DNA from: Caldifarciminota bacterium
GTDB lineage: Bacteria > Hydrothermota > 32-111 > QNBC01
Direction of reading: 5' to 3'
DNA: 29,526 bases
Assembly: GCA_015486655.1 (NCBI GenBank)
Contig: WFRF01000005.1
Coordinates: 1 to 29,526, forward strand
Shown here: positions 1-9,222 of the stretch, in pieces
How the letters are laid out: each line of letters begins with the position of its first letter
Position numbering within the stretch: the first letter of the stretch is position 1
Notes under the pieces: generated by a model
What the model was told of the DNA's origin: nothing
Databases searched by the model: none
What the model saw: only the letters and a program-made list of their open reading frames with translations
Made by a program: the position numbers and the translations under genes

Positions 1-495
1 ACAATCGGCAATGCCTATGTTACGGGATACATAAATATAAACGGGAATAAAGATTATCTTACGGTAAAATACGACTCACTGGGAAATATCGCATGGGCAG
101 ACACATTCGATGATGGTTACAATGACTATGCCTACGGTATATTCGTAGATACAAAAGGCAATATTTATGTTACGGGACATTCTTCAAACACCGGTTATGT
201 GACGTTAAAATACGTTGAAGCCGAGGGAATATCGGATAGGACTCTGAAACATAACGCGATTTTCACCACTTCGCTACTCAATGGAGGGGATATCTTTTAT
301 TCTTACGATGTTCCGAAATCGGGTTATTATGAAATTACATTGTACAGCTTAACAGGAACTATATTAAAAGGTATAAGAGGAAGCAGCTCGGGACATGGAG
401 AAGGAACAATAAATAATCTGCCTTCGGGAATATACTTTTTAAGATTTAAACAAGGGGAATGTGAGATAAACAAAAAGGTTATATTAATTAAATAA
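1..495 (+). CDS. Secreted SBBP-repeat protein with C-terminal sorting domain (3' end only)
   Basis: Frame 1 is open from the first base to the TAA at 493-495, so this is the last 164 residues of a longer protein. The first ~70 residues show two SBBP-type (seven-bladed propeller-like) repeats: GNAYVTGY and GNIYVTGHS, each followed by a YxTVKY/YVTLKY strand. The last ~85 residues look like a type IX (Por) secretion C-terminal domain: YDVPKSGYYEITLYSLTG, NLPSGIYFLRF and a basic end, KKVILIK. By family knowledge such proteins cross the outer membrane and are released or anchored at the cell surface. No secretion machinery is visible in the window. The next gene, recN, converges on it. The domain call is strong; the cargo function is unknown. 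Confidence 0.8.
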   Translation, partial: TIGNAYVTGYININGNKDYLTVKYDSLGNIAWADTFDDGYNDYAYGIFVDTKGNIYVTGHSSNTGYVTLKYVEAEGISDRTLKHNAIFTTSLLNGGDIFYSYDVPKSGYYEITLYSLTGTILKGIRGSSSGHGEGTINNLPSGIYFLRFKQGECEINKKVILIK

Positions 496-538
496 TGGCA
501 AGAGACTCCATGGCAATTATCCGGTAAAAATCAAACAT

Positions 539-570
539 CAAAGGTGGTTATTATCCCGTAACCACCTTTG
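539..570. terminator. Perfect 12-bp hairpin between convergent genes
   Basis: CAAAGGTGGTTA (539-550) pairs without mismatch with TAACCACCTTTG (559-570) around an 8-nt loop. It lies between the end of the secreted protein gene (495) and the end of recN (700). On the minus strand the stem is followed by a T-rich tail (ATGTTTGATTTTT), so it best fits an intrinsic terminator of the ppdK-recN run. The plus strand lacks a T tract. The rest of 496-699 is AT-rich, with nothing else recognised. Confidence 0.6.
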
Positions 571-699
571 AAATTCAAGGGGGATAAAAGAAATTAGAAA
601 ATAAATTTAATGAACATTATCTGTCACATCCGAATTTATGAAATATAAAACTCGCTATATTATTAAGTTTTTATGTTAAAGTTGTGTAGGGTTTCTACT

Positions 700-2355
700 T
701 TATTTGACTTTTTTCAATAGTTCTTTTGCATGTTCCAGTGCTGATTCCTTTCCGTAAGCGGAACCGAGCATTCTCGCAGTTTCATCGATACGGTCTTCTT
801 CATTGAGACTCTTCACCAAGACTGCCGCCCTGTTGTTTTCGATGTATTTTTCAATCTTGATGTGATTATTTGCAAAAACAGCCACCTGCGGCAGATGTGT
901 AATTGTAATTACCTGCGTATTCGAGGCTATTTCTTTCATAAGTTCTCCGATTTTGTAACCTGTGTCTCCTCCGATTCCCGTATCAATCTCATCAAAAACA
1001 ATAGTATCTGCCATCCTCTTTTCGTTAAGAAGCGATTTAAATGCTAACATAATTCTCGATATCTCTCCCCCTGAAGCAATTTTATTCAACGGTTTCGGTG
1101 TCTCCCCCGGGTTTGTTGCAATATAAAATTCATACGAATAGATTCCGGAAATCTCCGGTGTTTGCAGTTTCTCAAATTTAACCTTGAATTTTATACCGCT
1201 CATCTGTAACTGTGCTAAAATTCCGGGGACTCTTTTCTCGATTTCTCTTATGGTTTCCATCCGAGCATTGTGTAAATCTTCTCCTATCGAATGTAAATCA
1301 TTTAAGAGTTTCTCAATCTCCTTCTCCATCTTTGTCAGATCGGCATCGTCTACATCAATACTGCCGAGTCTTTGCACAACCTCATCCCTATACCGCAAAA
1401 CAGATTCAATGGTGCCTCCGTATTTCTTTTTCAGCCTGCTTATTTCACTGATTCTTGCTTCGATTTCATCTATCGGAGGAAATTCTTCATCGTCCATTAG
1501 CAAGTATTCACCGATTCTGTCTTTAAAATCTTCGATTCTGTAAGTTACATCGGTAAGAATTTCTTTCATGTCCGAAAATTTAGCGTCTATTTTGCTTAGT
1601 TTATCCAAATTTTCAATGGCAGACCATATTTTTGACTCTACTCCGTCCTTGGCAAAAAGATCACTCTTTATATTTTCAATATAACTATTAATTTGAACCC
1701 TGTTTTTTATGAATTTCTCTATTTTTCCCAATTCTTCATCCTCACCGATCTTAGGAGAAATCTCATCAATCTCTTTCAAATGGAATTCATACATATCCTT
1801 GTTCTGAAGAATGTTTGATAATTCTTTTCTCATCCCGGAGAGTTTCATCTTCTTTTCTGCAATCAGATTAAATAACCCCTGATATTTATCGATTAAATCT
1901 CCGTAATCACCGTATTTATCCAACATTTCTCTCTGCCTGTCCGGATAGAATAATGATTGGTGTTCATGTTGCCCGTGCAAATCAATCAGGTATTTCCCCA
2001 CTTCTTTAAGCACGGCTATGGTAACGGGCATATCGTTTATATATGCCTTGGAATGTCCGTTTTTATTAACTTTTCTTCTTATGATAATCTCATCATTGCA
2101 ATCTATATCGTGACTTGCCAGAATCTTTTCGGATGATTCGTTTATACCGGAAAATATGCCCGATACTTCGGCAAAATCCTCCCCCTCTTTTAACATAGTT
2201 TTATCAAATCGCTCCCCTAACAGAAGGTTAATGGAATTTACGATAATCGATTTTCCCGCTCCCGTCTCTCCGGTCAAAACATTGAACCCTTTACTGAAAT
2301 CAATATCCAAAAAATCGATTATGGCAATGTTTTTTATGGTTAATTCGGATAACAT
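700..2355 (-). CDS. recN: DNA repair protein RecN
   Basis: SMC-like ATPase of recombinational double-strand break repair, acting on DNA in the cytoplasm. From the ATG at 2355 the protein is 551 aa, the usual RecN size. The Walker A motif GETGAGKS is at residues 29-36. A long middle section rich in charged residues fits the coiled coil. The ABC signature SGGEISR is near 428 and Walker B FDEIDTG near 454. The ATG shares one base with the nadK stop (TAATG) and follows GGGGAGG, although the gap is short (3 nt). A TTG at 2367 would add four residues and is less likely. It is the last gene of the ppdK-recN run and is followed by the hairpin at 539-570. Confidence 0.95.
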   Translation of the reverse strand: MLSELTIKNIAIIDFLDIDFSKGFNVLTGETGAGKSIIVNSINLLLGERFDKTMLKEGEDFAEVSGIFSGINESSEKILASHDIDCNDEIIIRRKVNKNGHSKAYINDMPVTIAVLKEVGKYLIDLHGQHEHQSLFYPDRQREMLDKYGDYGDLIDKYQGLFNLIAEKKMKLSGMRKELSNILQNKDMYEFHLKEIDEISPKIGEDEELGKIEKFIKNRVQINSYIENIKSDLFAKDGVESKIWSAIENLDKLSKIDAKFSDMKEILTDVTYRIEDFKDRIGEYLLMDDEEFPPIDEIEARISEISRLKKKYGGTIESVLRYRDEVVQRLGSIDVDDADLTKMEKEIEKLLNDLHSIGEDLHNARMETIREIEKRVPGILAQLQMSGIKFKVKFEKLQTPEISGIYSYEFYIATNPGETPKPLNKIASGGEISRIMLAFKSLLNEKRMADTIVFDEIDTGIGGDTGYKIGELMKEIASNTQVITITHLPQVAVFANNHIKIEKYIENNRAAVLVKSLNEEDRIDETARMLGSAYGKESALEHAKELLKKVK

Positions 2356-3185
2356 TATCCTCCCCAATCGAGTTTTTCACGCAGTAAATTAAAATAGTTA
2401 CTCTTAAACCTCTTAATAATGTTTATGGAAAAATCCGCTTTTTTAATACGGATTTTATCTCCCATTTCAAGATTACGCTGCAGTTGCCCGTCAAAAGATA
2501 TTATCGCCTGCGGTGACATAAGTTCAATTTCAATGTTCGTTTCCGAAGGGACCACAAATGGTCTATGCCCTAAATTATGAGGAGCTATTGGAGTAATCAC
2601 TATGGCATCAATAGTAGGAATTAAGATAGGTCCTCCTGCAGCCAGCGAATATGCTGTGGAACCGGTAGGAGTGGAAAATATGATGCCGTCGGATCTGAAA
2701 TGAGCTACATCTACATCATTCAAACTCAATTTCAAATCAACTATCCTGAGGGTACTGCCCATATGGATTACTATATCGTTTAGACAGTGGTATGACTCTC
2801 CCGTAAATTCACCTTCAAGAACCATTCTTTTCTCAATTATCCCCTCTTCGGAAATGACTTCATCCAAAACATCTACGCACTCTCCCGCTCTTGTTTCGGC
2901 GAGAAATCCGAGATGTCCCACATTTACTCCCAATATCGGTTTACCCGAGTTTTTAATGAAGTGTGATGCTTTCAAAAATGTCCCGTCACCTCCCACGGAA
3001 ACAATAATGTCTGCTTCTTTTACTATTTCACCAATCTGTAAAATTCTGTCTCCCTTCTTTGCAATATGTTCATATTCCCCCTGTAAAAGCAGAACAATAC
3101 CCTTGTCTCTGCAGTAATCCTGTATTTTTCCTATAACATCAACGGATTTTTCTTTTTTTGTATTTGCAATTATCCCTATTTTCAT
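2355..3185 (-). CDS. nadK: NAD kinase
   Basis: ATP- or polyphosphate-dependent phosphorylation of NAD to NADP, 276 aa, cytoplasmic. The diagnostic GGDGT is at residues 65-69 (VSVGGDGTFLKAS), NVGHLGFLAE at 88-97, the ND pair at 136-137 and TGSTAYSLAAGGP at 174-186. Length and motif order are standard. The ATG lies 3 nt after the prmC stop with only a weak Shine-Dalgarno, so translation is probably coupled. The stop codon overlaps the recN start by one base. Confidence 0.95.
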   Translation of the reverse strand: MKIGIIANTKKEKSVDVIGKIQDYCRDKGIVLLLQGEYEHIAKKGDRILQIGEIVKEADIIVSVGGDGTFLKASHFIKNSGKPILGVNVGHLGFLAETRAGECVDVLDEVISEEGIIEKRMVLEGEFTGESYHCLNDIVIHMGSTLRIVDLKLSLNDVDVAHFRSDGIIFSTPTGSTAYSLAAGGPILIPTIDAIVITPIAPHNLGHRPFVVPSETNIEIELMSPQAIISFDGQLQRNLEMGDKIRIKKADFSINIIKRFKSNYFNLLREKLDWGG

Positions 3186-3188
3186 ATT

Positions 3189-4034
3189 TCAATACTCTAT
3201 TATGCAATATCTGTATAAATTATTATAATCTTTATAAAAACTATATTCAAGTCCTTTTTTTTCGAGAAATGACCCCAATTTCTCAATCCCCGCTTCATCA
3301 AATTCAATAATCAATTCACCGCCTTTATTGATATGTGATTCCGTCTCATCTATTAATTTTATGATTAAATCAAGTCCGTCTTCTCCTCCTGACAGAGCCG
3401 ATTCCGGTTCGTTTTTTACCTCCGTCTGAAGATTCTTCATCTGTTCGTTATTCAAATAGGGTAAATTTGCCGTAATCAAATCGGCTTTTGCCGTAATGCC
3501 CTCGTATAAATCACCTCTGTTTATAACATATCGGCCTTCTTCCTTCAGAAGATTTTTAGCATTGTATGAGGCTATTTCAAGAGCTTCTTCGGAAACATCG
3601 GAAAGCGTTACCTTAACGTTTTTCGAATAATATGCAACGGAAATGCCTATTGCTCCGCTTCCCGTTCCAATATCGACAATGATCCCGTTTTCCCGGTTTT
3701 TAAAGTAATCAATCGCCCTTTCCGCCAAAAATTCACTCTCAGGTCTCGGTATAAGCACATTCTCGTTTATTTTGAACGAAAGTCCGAAAAATTCGGTTTT
3801 ACCTATGATATATTGAACCGGTTCACCGCTAATCCTTCTCTTAATAAATTCTCGATATTTATCCAATTCGGAAGGCTCTATCTTTCTGTCGAATTTCAAA
3901 TAAAGATCAAGCCTCTTCATTTTGAGTACTTCTGCGAGGAGTATCTCGGATGAAAGGCGTGGTTCCGAAATATTTTTCTTAATGAGGTAATTTCTCGTTT
4001 CTTTTAGTAATTCCCCTATGGTCCATTGCTTCAT
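3189..4034 (-). CDS. prmC: Peptide chain release factor N5-glutamine methyltransferase PrmC
   Basis: SAM-dependent methyltransferase that modifies the Gln of the GGQ motif in release factors, 281 aa. The N-terminal substrate domain carries GEPVQYIIG (70-78) and the linker IPRPESE (95-101). The Rossmann domain has VDIGTGSGAIGIS (120-132). The catalytic motif, usually NPPY, reads NLPY at 190-193. Its first four bases overlap the prfA stop (ATGA), and its substrate gene prfA lies directly upstream, the classic prfA-prmC pair. The NLPY variant keeps the Asn and Tyr, so the enzyme is probably active. Confidence 0.93.
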   Translation of the reverse strand: MKQWTIGELLKETRNYLIKKNISEPRLSSEILLAEVLKMKRLDLYLKFDRKIEPSELDKYREFIKRRISGEPVQYIIGKTEFFGLSFKINENVLIPRPESEFLAERAIDYFKNRENGIIVDIGTGSGAIGISVAYYSKNVKVTLSDVSEEALEIASYNAKNLLKEEGRYVINRGDLYEGITAKADLITANLPYLNNEQMKNLQTEVKNEPESALSGGEDGLDLIIKLIDETESHINKGGELIIEFDEAGIEKLGSFLEKKGLEYSFYKDYNNLYRYCIIEY

Positions 4035-5110
4035 AAAGCATCCAGCATTTTTGTTCTAATATCTATTATCAGTGTATCGATCAGTTCATCGAGATGTCCT
4101 TCCATAATTTCACCTAATTTGTACAGGGTCAAGTTTACGCGATGATCGGTTACCCTATTCTGAGGAAAATTGTACGTCCTTATTCTCTCGCTTCTGTCCC
4201 CGGAGCCTACCTGTTTTCTTCTCTCGTTCTCAATCTTTTCGTTTTCCTCTTTGATTTTCATATCATACAACCTGGCCTTTAAAACTTTCATCGCTTTTAC
4301 CCTGTTCTTGTACTGACTTCTCTCATCCTGGCACACAACGACAATACCCGTTGGAACATGAGTGAGCCTAATTGCCGTTGCAACCTTGTTAACGTTCTGC
4401 CCCCCCGCACCCGATGAATGAAAGACATCCATTTTTATATCGGACGGGTTTATATCAATGTCAACATCTTCGGCTTCGGGTAAAACGGCTACAGTTACGG
4501 CGGACGTATGAATTCTCCCTCCGGACTCCGTTGTGGGAACTCTCTGCACCCTGTGTGCACCGCTTTCATATTTCAGTTTTCCGTACACACCATTTCCCTC
4601 AACACTGAAAATGACTTCTTTAAATCCCCCTAACTCGGTAGGATGGGAATCTATCAAACTAACTTTCCAACCTTTTGATTCGGCATATTTTGAATACATT
4701 CTGAAGAGGTCTCCCGCAAACAGAGATGCCTCCTCTCCGCCAACACCCGCACGAATTTCCATTATCGCATTGCGGTTGTCTCTCGGATCCCTGGGAAGCA
4801 AGGCGATAATTAACTTCTTTTCATATTCATCGATGCTACTCTTAAGGCCCTCTATCTCTTGCTTAATCATTTCAATCATGTCACCGTCATTTTCGGTCTT
4901 TAACATCTCTTCATTTTCGTTTAACTGTTTAAGAGCTTCATTGTAACTGTTATAAATCTCCAAAGTGTCCGAAAGATCCTTTTCCTCTTGTGACAACTCA
5001 CGAAAACGATTCATATCTTTCATTACAGCAGGATCGGATAGATCCTGCTGTACTTTATTATGTCTCTCTTTAAGTTCTTCGAGCTTATCAATAAGATTTT
5101 TGTTTAACAT
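4031..5110 (-). CDS. prfA: Peptide chain release factor 1
   Basis: Recognises UAA and UAG stop codons on the ribosome and triggers peptide release, 359 aa. The codon-recognition tripeptide is PTT at 192-194 (PxT type, so RF1 and not RF2). GGQ is at 236-238 in HSSGAGGQNVNK. The N-terminal helical domain (1-105) and the C-terminal QVGSGDRSERIRTYNFP segment are typical. The gene starts 1 nt after the ppdK stop and overlaps prmC by 4 nt, so it is read as part of the ppdK operon. Confidence 0.96.
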   Translation of the reverse strand: MLNKNLIDKLEELKERHNKVQQDLSDPAVMKDMNRFRELSQEEKDLSDTLEIYNSYNEALKQLNENEEMLKTENDGDMIEMIKQEIEGLKSSIDEYEKKLIIALLPRDPRDNRNAIMEIRAGVGGEEASLFAGDLFRMYSKYAESKGWKVSLIDSHPTELGGFKEVIFSVEGNGVYGKLKYESGAHRVQRVPTTESGGRIHTSAVTVAVLPEAEDVDIDINPSDIKMDVFHSSGAGGQNVNKVATAIRLTHVPTGIVVVCQDERSQYKNRVKAMKVLKARLYDMKIKEENEKIENERRKQVGSGDRSERIRTYNFPQNRVTDHRVNLTLYKLGEIMEGHLDELIDTLIIDIRTKMLDAL

Positions 5111-5111
5111 A

Positions 5112-7814
5112 TCAGTCTATCATCACCCTTCCGTAAGGTTTTATCTCATTTCTTCTTTCCTTCACAGTCGCCTGAGCCGCTGCTAGCCTTGCAATAGGCA
5201 CTCTGAACGGTGAGCAGCTGACATAATTCATATTTACGAGATGACAAAATTCCACACTTGAAGGTTCTCCGCCGTGTTCACCACAGATTCCGATTTCCAG
5301 ATCCGGTTTTGTATTTCTTCCTCTTTCAATACCGATTCTTACAAGCTGCCCCACTCCGTCTCTGTCAAGAACCGCAAAGGGATCGCTTTTCAAGATATTC
5401 TTCTCACCGAGATAAACATTCAAAATTTTTCCCACATCGTCCCTTGAGAAACCGAATGTCGTCTGTGTAAGGTCGTTGGTACCGAATGAGAAGAAATCGG
5501 CATATTTCGCTATTTCATTTGCAGTAATTGCCGCTCTCGGCAGCTCTATCATGGTCCCGATCATGTATTTCAAGTTTGAATTGTATTTTGCCAATGTCTC
5601 TTTAGCCATTGATTCGACAACTTCTCTCTGAGATTCTAATTCTCTGTAAATACCCACAAGAGGAATCATCACTTCGGGTAATACCTTAACGCCTTCCTTC
5701 TCCACTTCACAGGCGGCTTCGAATACGGCTCTTGCCTGCATTTTCGTTATCTCCGGATAGGTTATACCAAGCCTGCATCCTCTATGACCGAGCATGGGGT
5801 TGGCTTCATGTAAATCCGCTATTTTCTCTTTAACTTTCTCGTAAGATAATCCCATATCGTTTGCAAGTTGTTTAATGAGATGCTCCTCTTTAGGTAAAAA
5901 CTCATGGAGAGGCGGATCGAGTAATCTTATTATAACGGGATATCCGTCCATTGCTTTGAAAATACCTTTAAAATCCTCTTTCTGCATGGGTAAAATTTTC
6001 TCCAGAGCTCTTTCCCTCTCTTCAACCGTTTCGGAAAGAATCATTTCTCTCATTGCTCTTATTCTGTCTTCGGCAAAAAACATATGCTCGGTACGGCACA
6101 ATCCTATACCCTGCGCTCCGAAATTTCTTGCTATTTGCGCATCGTGCGGTGTATCGGCATTCGCTCTCACACCCAATCTCTTTATTTCGTCCACCCATGT
6201 CATATATTCATTGAATTCCGCTTCGATGCTTGCATCAATTGTTTTCAATTTACCGAGATACACGTTACCCGTCGACCCGTCAATGGTAAGATAGTCTCCT
6301 TTACGAACAACTACGTCACCTACTTCTATTGTTTCCGTGTTATAATTAACATTCAGGTCTTCACAACCGACTACACAGGTTTTACCCATTCCTCTTGCAA
6401 CAACAGCAGCATGGGATGTCATCCCGCCTCTTGCGGTTAAAACTCCGTTACAAGCATTCATACCGGCAACATCTTCCGGAGAAGTTTCCATTCTTACGAG
6501 TATTACATCTTCTTTCTTTTCCTTCTCAGCCACCGCTTCTTCCGGTGTAAATACAACTTTACCGATTGCGGCTCCCGGGGAGGCAGCCAAACCTTTAGCT
6601 ATCGGTTTGTGCGTTTTGATTTCTTCAGGAGCAATAATGGGATGCAGAAGTTGATCAAGCTGTTTCGGTTCAACTCTCATTATGGCTTCGTCCTTGTCAA
6701 TCAACCCTTCTTTTACCATGTCCACTGCCATTTTGACAGCCGCTTTACCGGTTCTCTTTCCCGTTCTTGTTTGCAACATCCACAACTTGCCCTTTTCAAT
6801 GGTGAATTCGATATCCTGCATGTCTCTGTAATGTTTTTCCAATTTGTTTTTTATTTCAACGAGTTCCTTATAAACTTCCGGCATTAATTCCTCAAGCGTC
6901 GGTAAAGGTGAATCGCCCTTACAGGCAAGGTTGATCTTCTGCGGTGTTCTTATACCAGCAACCACATCTTCTCCCTGTGCATTCACAAGAAATTCTCCGT
7001 TAAAAACATTCTCTCCTGTTGCAGCATCTCTCGTAAATGCAACACCCGTTGCACTGTCATCTCCCATATTTCCGTAAACCATTGAAACTATGTTTACAGC
7101 GGTACCCCAATCGTCAGAAATACCATTAATCTTTCTGTAATCAATTGCCCTTTTGTTGTTCCATGATTCAAAAACAGCCGTAATAGCTCCCCAAAGCTGT
7201 TCATTAACGTCTTGCGGGAATAATTTTCCCAGTTTGTTTTTAAACAATTCCTTGTATCTTTCAATGAGAAGTTTTAAATCATCCGCATTGAGTTCCACAT
7301 CCTGTTTAACGCCTCTTTCGGCTTTCAGAGCACTTAAAAGACTCTCGAACTCATGATGAGGAAGGCCCATCACAACATCCCCGTACATCTGAATAAATCT
7401 TCTGTAACTGTCGTAGGCAAACCGCTCATTGTTCGTCTGTTTTGCAAGTCCCAGCACTGTTTGGTCGTTTAATCCCAGATTCAATACGGTATCCATCATA
7501 CCGGGCATGGAAACCCGTGCACCCGATCTTACCGACACGAGAAGCGGGTTATCCTTATCTCCGAATTTATGATTCATGGCTTCTTCCATGGCTCTCATGG
7601 CTTCATTCACTTCTTCTTTCAAGCCTTCGGGGTAAGTCTTATTGTGTGCATTAAAGTATGTACAAACCTCTGTTGTAATTGTAAATCCCGGGGGCACAGG
7701 CAAACCCAAACTCGCCATCTCGGCAAGGTTAGCTCCCTTACCTCCGAGCAAGTCTTTCATCTTACTTCTGCCGTCTACTTTATCCTTTATAAACCAATAT
7801 ACATATTTGGTCAT
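5112..7814 (-). CDS. ppdK: Pyruvate, phosphate dikinase
   Basis: Reversible conversion of pyruvate, ATP and Pi to phosphoenolpyruvate, AMP and PPi, placed in glycolysis/gluconeogenesis. From the ATG at 7814 the protein is 900 aa, close to the family norm. The N-terminal nucleotide domain opens with LLGGKGANLAEM. The swivelling phosphohistidine domain has GGMTSHAAVVARGMG. The C-terminal PEP/pyruvate TIM barrel carries GICGEHGGEP, with the catalytic Cys, and FSFGTNDLTQ. The start was chosen because AAGGAGG precedes it at 5 nt; a longer frame beginning at 7850 would run over the -10 box. First gene of the run ppdK-prfA-prmC-nadK-recN. Confidence 0.97.
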   Translation of the reverse strand: MTKYVYWFIKDKVDGRSKMKDLLGGKGANLAEMASLGLPVPPGFTITTEVCTYFNAHNKTYPEGLKEEVNEAMRAMEEAMNHKFGDKDNPLLVSVRSGARVSMPGMMDTVLNLGLNDQTVLGLAKQTNNERFAYDSYRRFIQMYGDVVMGLPHHEFESLLSALKAERGVKQDVELNADDLKLLIERYKELFKNKLGKLFPQDVNEQLWGAITAVFESWNNKRAIDYRKINGISDDWGTAVNIVSMVYGNMGDDSATGVAFTRDAATGENVFNGEFLVNAQGEDVVAGIRTPQKINLACKGDSPLPTLEELMPEVYKELVEIKNKLEKHYRDMQDIEFTIEKGKLWMLQTRTGKRTGKAAVKMAVDMVKEGLIDKDEAIMRVEPKQLDQLLHPIIAPEEIKTHKPIAKGLAASPGAAIGKVVFTPEEAVAEKEKKEDVILVRMETSPEDVAGMNACNGVLTARGGMTSHAAVVARGMGKTCVVGCEDLNVNYNTETIEVGDVVVRKGDYLTIDGSTGNVYLGKLKTIDASIEAEFNEYMTWVDEIKRLGVRANADTPHDAQIARNFGAQGIGLCRTEHMFFAEDRIRAMREMILSETVEERERALEKILPMQKEDFKGIFKAMDGYPVIIRLLDPPLHEFLPKEEHLIKQLANDMGLSYEKVKEKIADLHEANPMLGHRGCRLGITYPEITKMQARAVFEAACEVEKEGVKVLPEVMIPLVGIYRELESQREVVESMAKETLAKYNSNLKYMIGTMIELPRAAITANEIAKYADFFSFGTNDLTQTTFGFSRDDVGKILNVYLGEKNILKSDPFAVLDRDGVGQLVRIGIERGRNTKPDLEIGICGEHGGEPSSVEFCHLVNMNYVSCSPFRVPIARLAAAQATVKERRNEIKPYGRVMID

Positions 7815-7840
7815 CTTTACCTCCTTATTTTTCCGAGCAT

Positions 7841-7869
7841 ATATTAACACAAAAAGAGTTACAATTCAA
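7841..7869 (-). promoter_or_regulatory. Sigma-70 promoter of the ppdK operon
   Basis: Read on the minus strand, the -35 TTGAAT (7864-7869), a 17-bp spacer and the -10 TAATAT (7841-7846) lie in the gap between mcrC and ppdK. The predicted start of transcription leaves a ~20-nt leader ending in the AAGGAGG ribosome site. This separates the ppdK operon from the mcrBC genes upstream. Inferred from sequence only. Confidence 0.65.
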
Positions 7870-7902
7870 TAGCTATTTTTCATTTTGTGAAAGTTTTATC
7901 TT

Positions 7903-9213
7903 CTATTTGACAGACGCAATTATCTCGGAAATAATCTCTTCTTCCCTTTCCTTTGAAAGATCCACAGGGATTACCGAAATCTCGATTCTGCTATTGTATC
8001 TCTTGATTGTTTCAATAGGTTTTGTAAAGTTTTCATTGGCAGGATATATTAAAATAACTCTGTTTGCCTTGTACTTTTCAGCATATGCATACATCTGATA
8101 CAGATCACTCTGGCTTATTCCGTAATTTTTCCTACTGTTACTTTGATCGATTAATTTCCACTTTGTATCTAATATTATTGTTTCTTCTCTGTCAGGAGAC
8201 CATAAAACAATATCGGGTTTCAGTGCAAATTTCTTCTCTTCAATTAAAAGATGCTCACCGGTATCTTGTAATGAAACATAATATTTACCCGAAAAATATT
8301 TTTTTACAAGGTTCCCAATGTAGCTTTCAAATAATTTTTCCATGGGAAATAACAAAGCATATGCCACACTACTCCCTTTAAAGTTAGAAAAACTTTCTTT
8401 TCCGAGAAAAACTTTACACCATTTAAGTATGAGAGAATAGTCTTTCATCAACCTGTTCGTATTACATTTCGTAAAATCCTCATCAATATTGGAACTTTCG
8501 TTTACATCGTCAAAATAGTAAAAATAATCACGAATTCTTTTTTTGTTTGAATTTAATTTAGATTTATGTGCGAGATATCTCAATGTGGTTTTAATAATTC
8601 TGTTTTCCGGTCTGTCTTTCATAAATTCGTCATATCTTACAAAAAACCTCTCCTTATGTAAACTGTTTTCCTTAATATGTTTGTTAAACAACAATTTACC
8701 TTTGAGAAAATAAGTGTTTTCTTCTTTTGAAATATAGTTCTTTTTCAATCCTCTTTTAATTATGAGTGAAAGCTCCTCAAGAAACATAGAAATGAATATC
8801 TCAAGTAAGGGCATCCTGCCTTTCTGTATGTGAGATTTGTCAATGTATTTAAATGTTGTATCCCTGAGAGATTTTAACATCTTCAAGAATATTGCTTTTA
8901 TTTCTGTATCTTTATTAATTTTGTAAATTTTAGGTAAAATCTCAATAGTAGTCTTATTCTTTGTTTCAATTAAGCCTACATAATTTTTAGCTCTTAATAT
9001 CTCCCCATCTTTTCTATTATAATCGGGCATAAGAAAATTAAATATTTCCGTTCCGTTATCATTTATTTTATTTTCCAACACATATTTTTTAATTTGATTA
9101 AATGTTGTTTCCGGTAAAAATAAATTCGAATCAGAATTTGAATTATCAGTCTTACCGTTTTTTGAAATTGCTATATAAGAAAATTCTTTAAGAATATATG
9201 ACCTGTTTTTCAA
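7903..9213 (-). CDS. mcrC: McrC-family nuclease subunit of a McrBC restriction system
   Basis: Putative endonuclease partner of McrB, 436 aa. The C-terminal half has a PD-(D/E)xK nuclease core: LKPDIVLW (331-338) followed by ILDTKWK (347-353), then QSDLYQMYAYA (368-378), a conserved McrC block. The N-terminal half (IETKNKTTIEILPKIY) matches the usual McrC beta-rich domain. The start is a TTG at 9213 preceded by AAAGGA at ~6 nt; there is no nearby ATG. It lies 9 nt after the mcrB stop, with its ribosome site partly inside the end of mcrB. In known systems McrC binds the McrB GTPase ring and cuts DNA carrying modified cytosines. Confidence 0.9.
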   Translation of the reverse strand: MKNRSYILKEFSYIAISKNGKTDNSNSDSNLFLPETTFNQIKKYVLENKINDNGTEIFNFLMPDYNRKDGEILRAKNYVGLIETKNKTTIEILPKIYKINKDTEIKAIFLKMLKSLRDTTFKYIDKSHIQKGRMPLLEIFISMFLEELSLIIKRGLKKNYISKEENTYFLKGKLLFNKHIKENSLHKERFFVRYDEFMKDRPENRIIKTTLRYLAHKSKLNSNKKRIRDYFYYFDDVNESSNIDEDFTKCNTNRLMKDYSLILKWCKVFLGKESFSNFKGSSVAYALLFPMEKLFESYIGNLVKKYFSGKYYVSLQDTGEHLLIEEKKFALKPDIVLWSPDREETIILDTKWKLIDQSNSRKNYGISQSDLYQMYAYAEKYKANRVILIYPANENFTKPIETIKRYNSRIEISVIPVDLSKEREEEIISEIIASVK

Positions 9214-9222
9214 ATTATTCCT

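Noticed and set aside
5875..7847. Several plus-strand frames of 60-139 codons opposite ppdK
   Set aside because: All lie within a certain, full-length ppdK gene on the other strand; they have no family motifs or promoter context and result from codon bias of the real gene.
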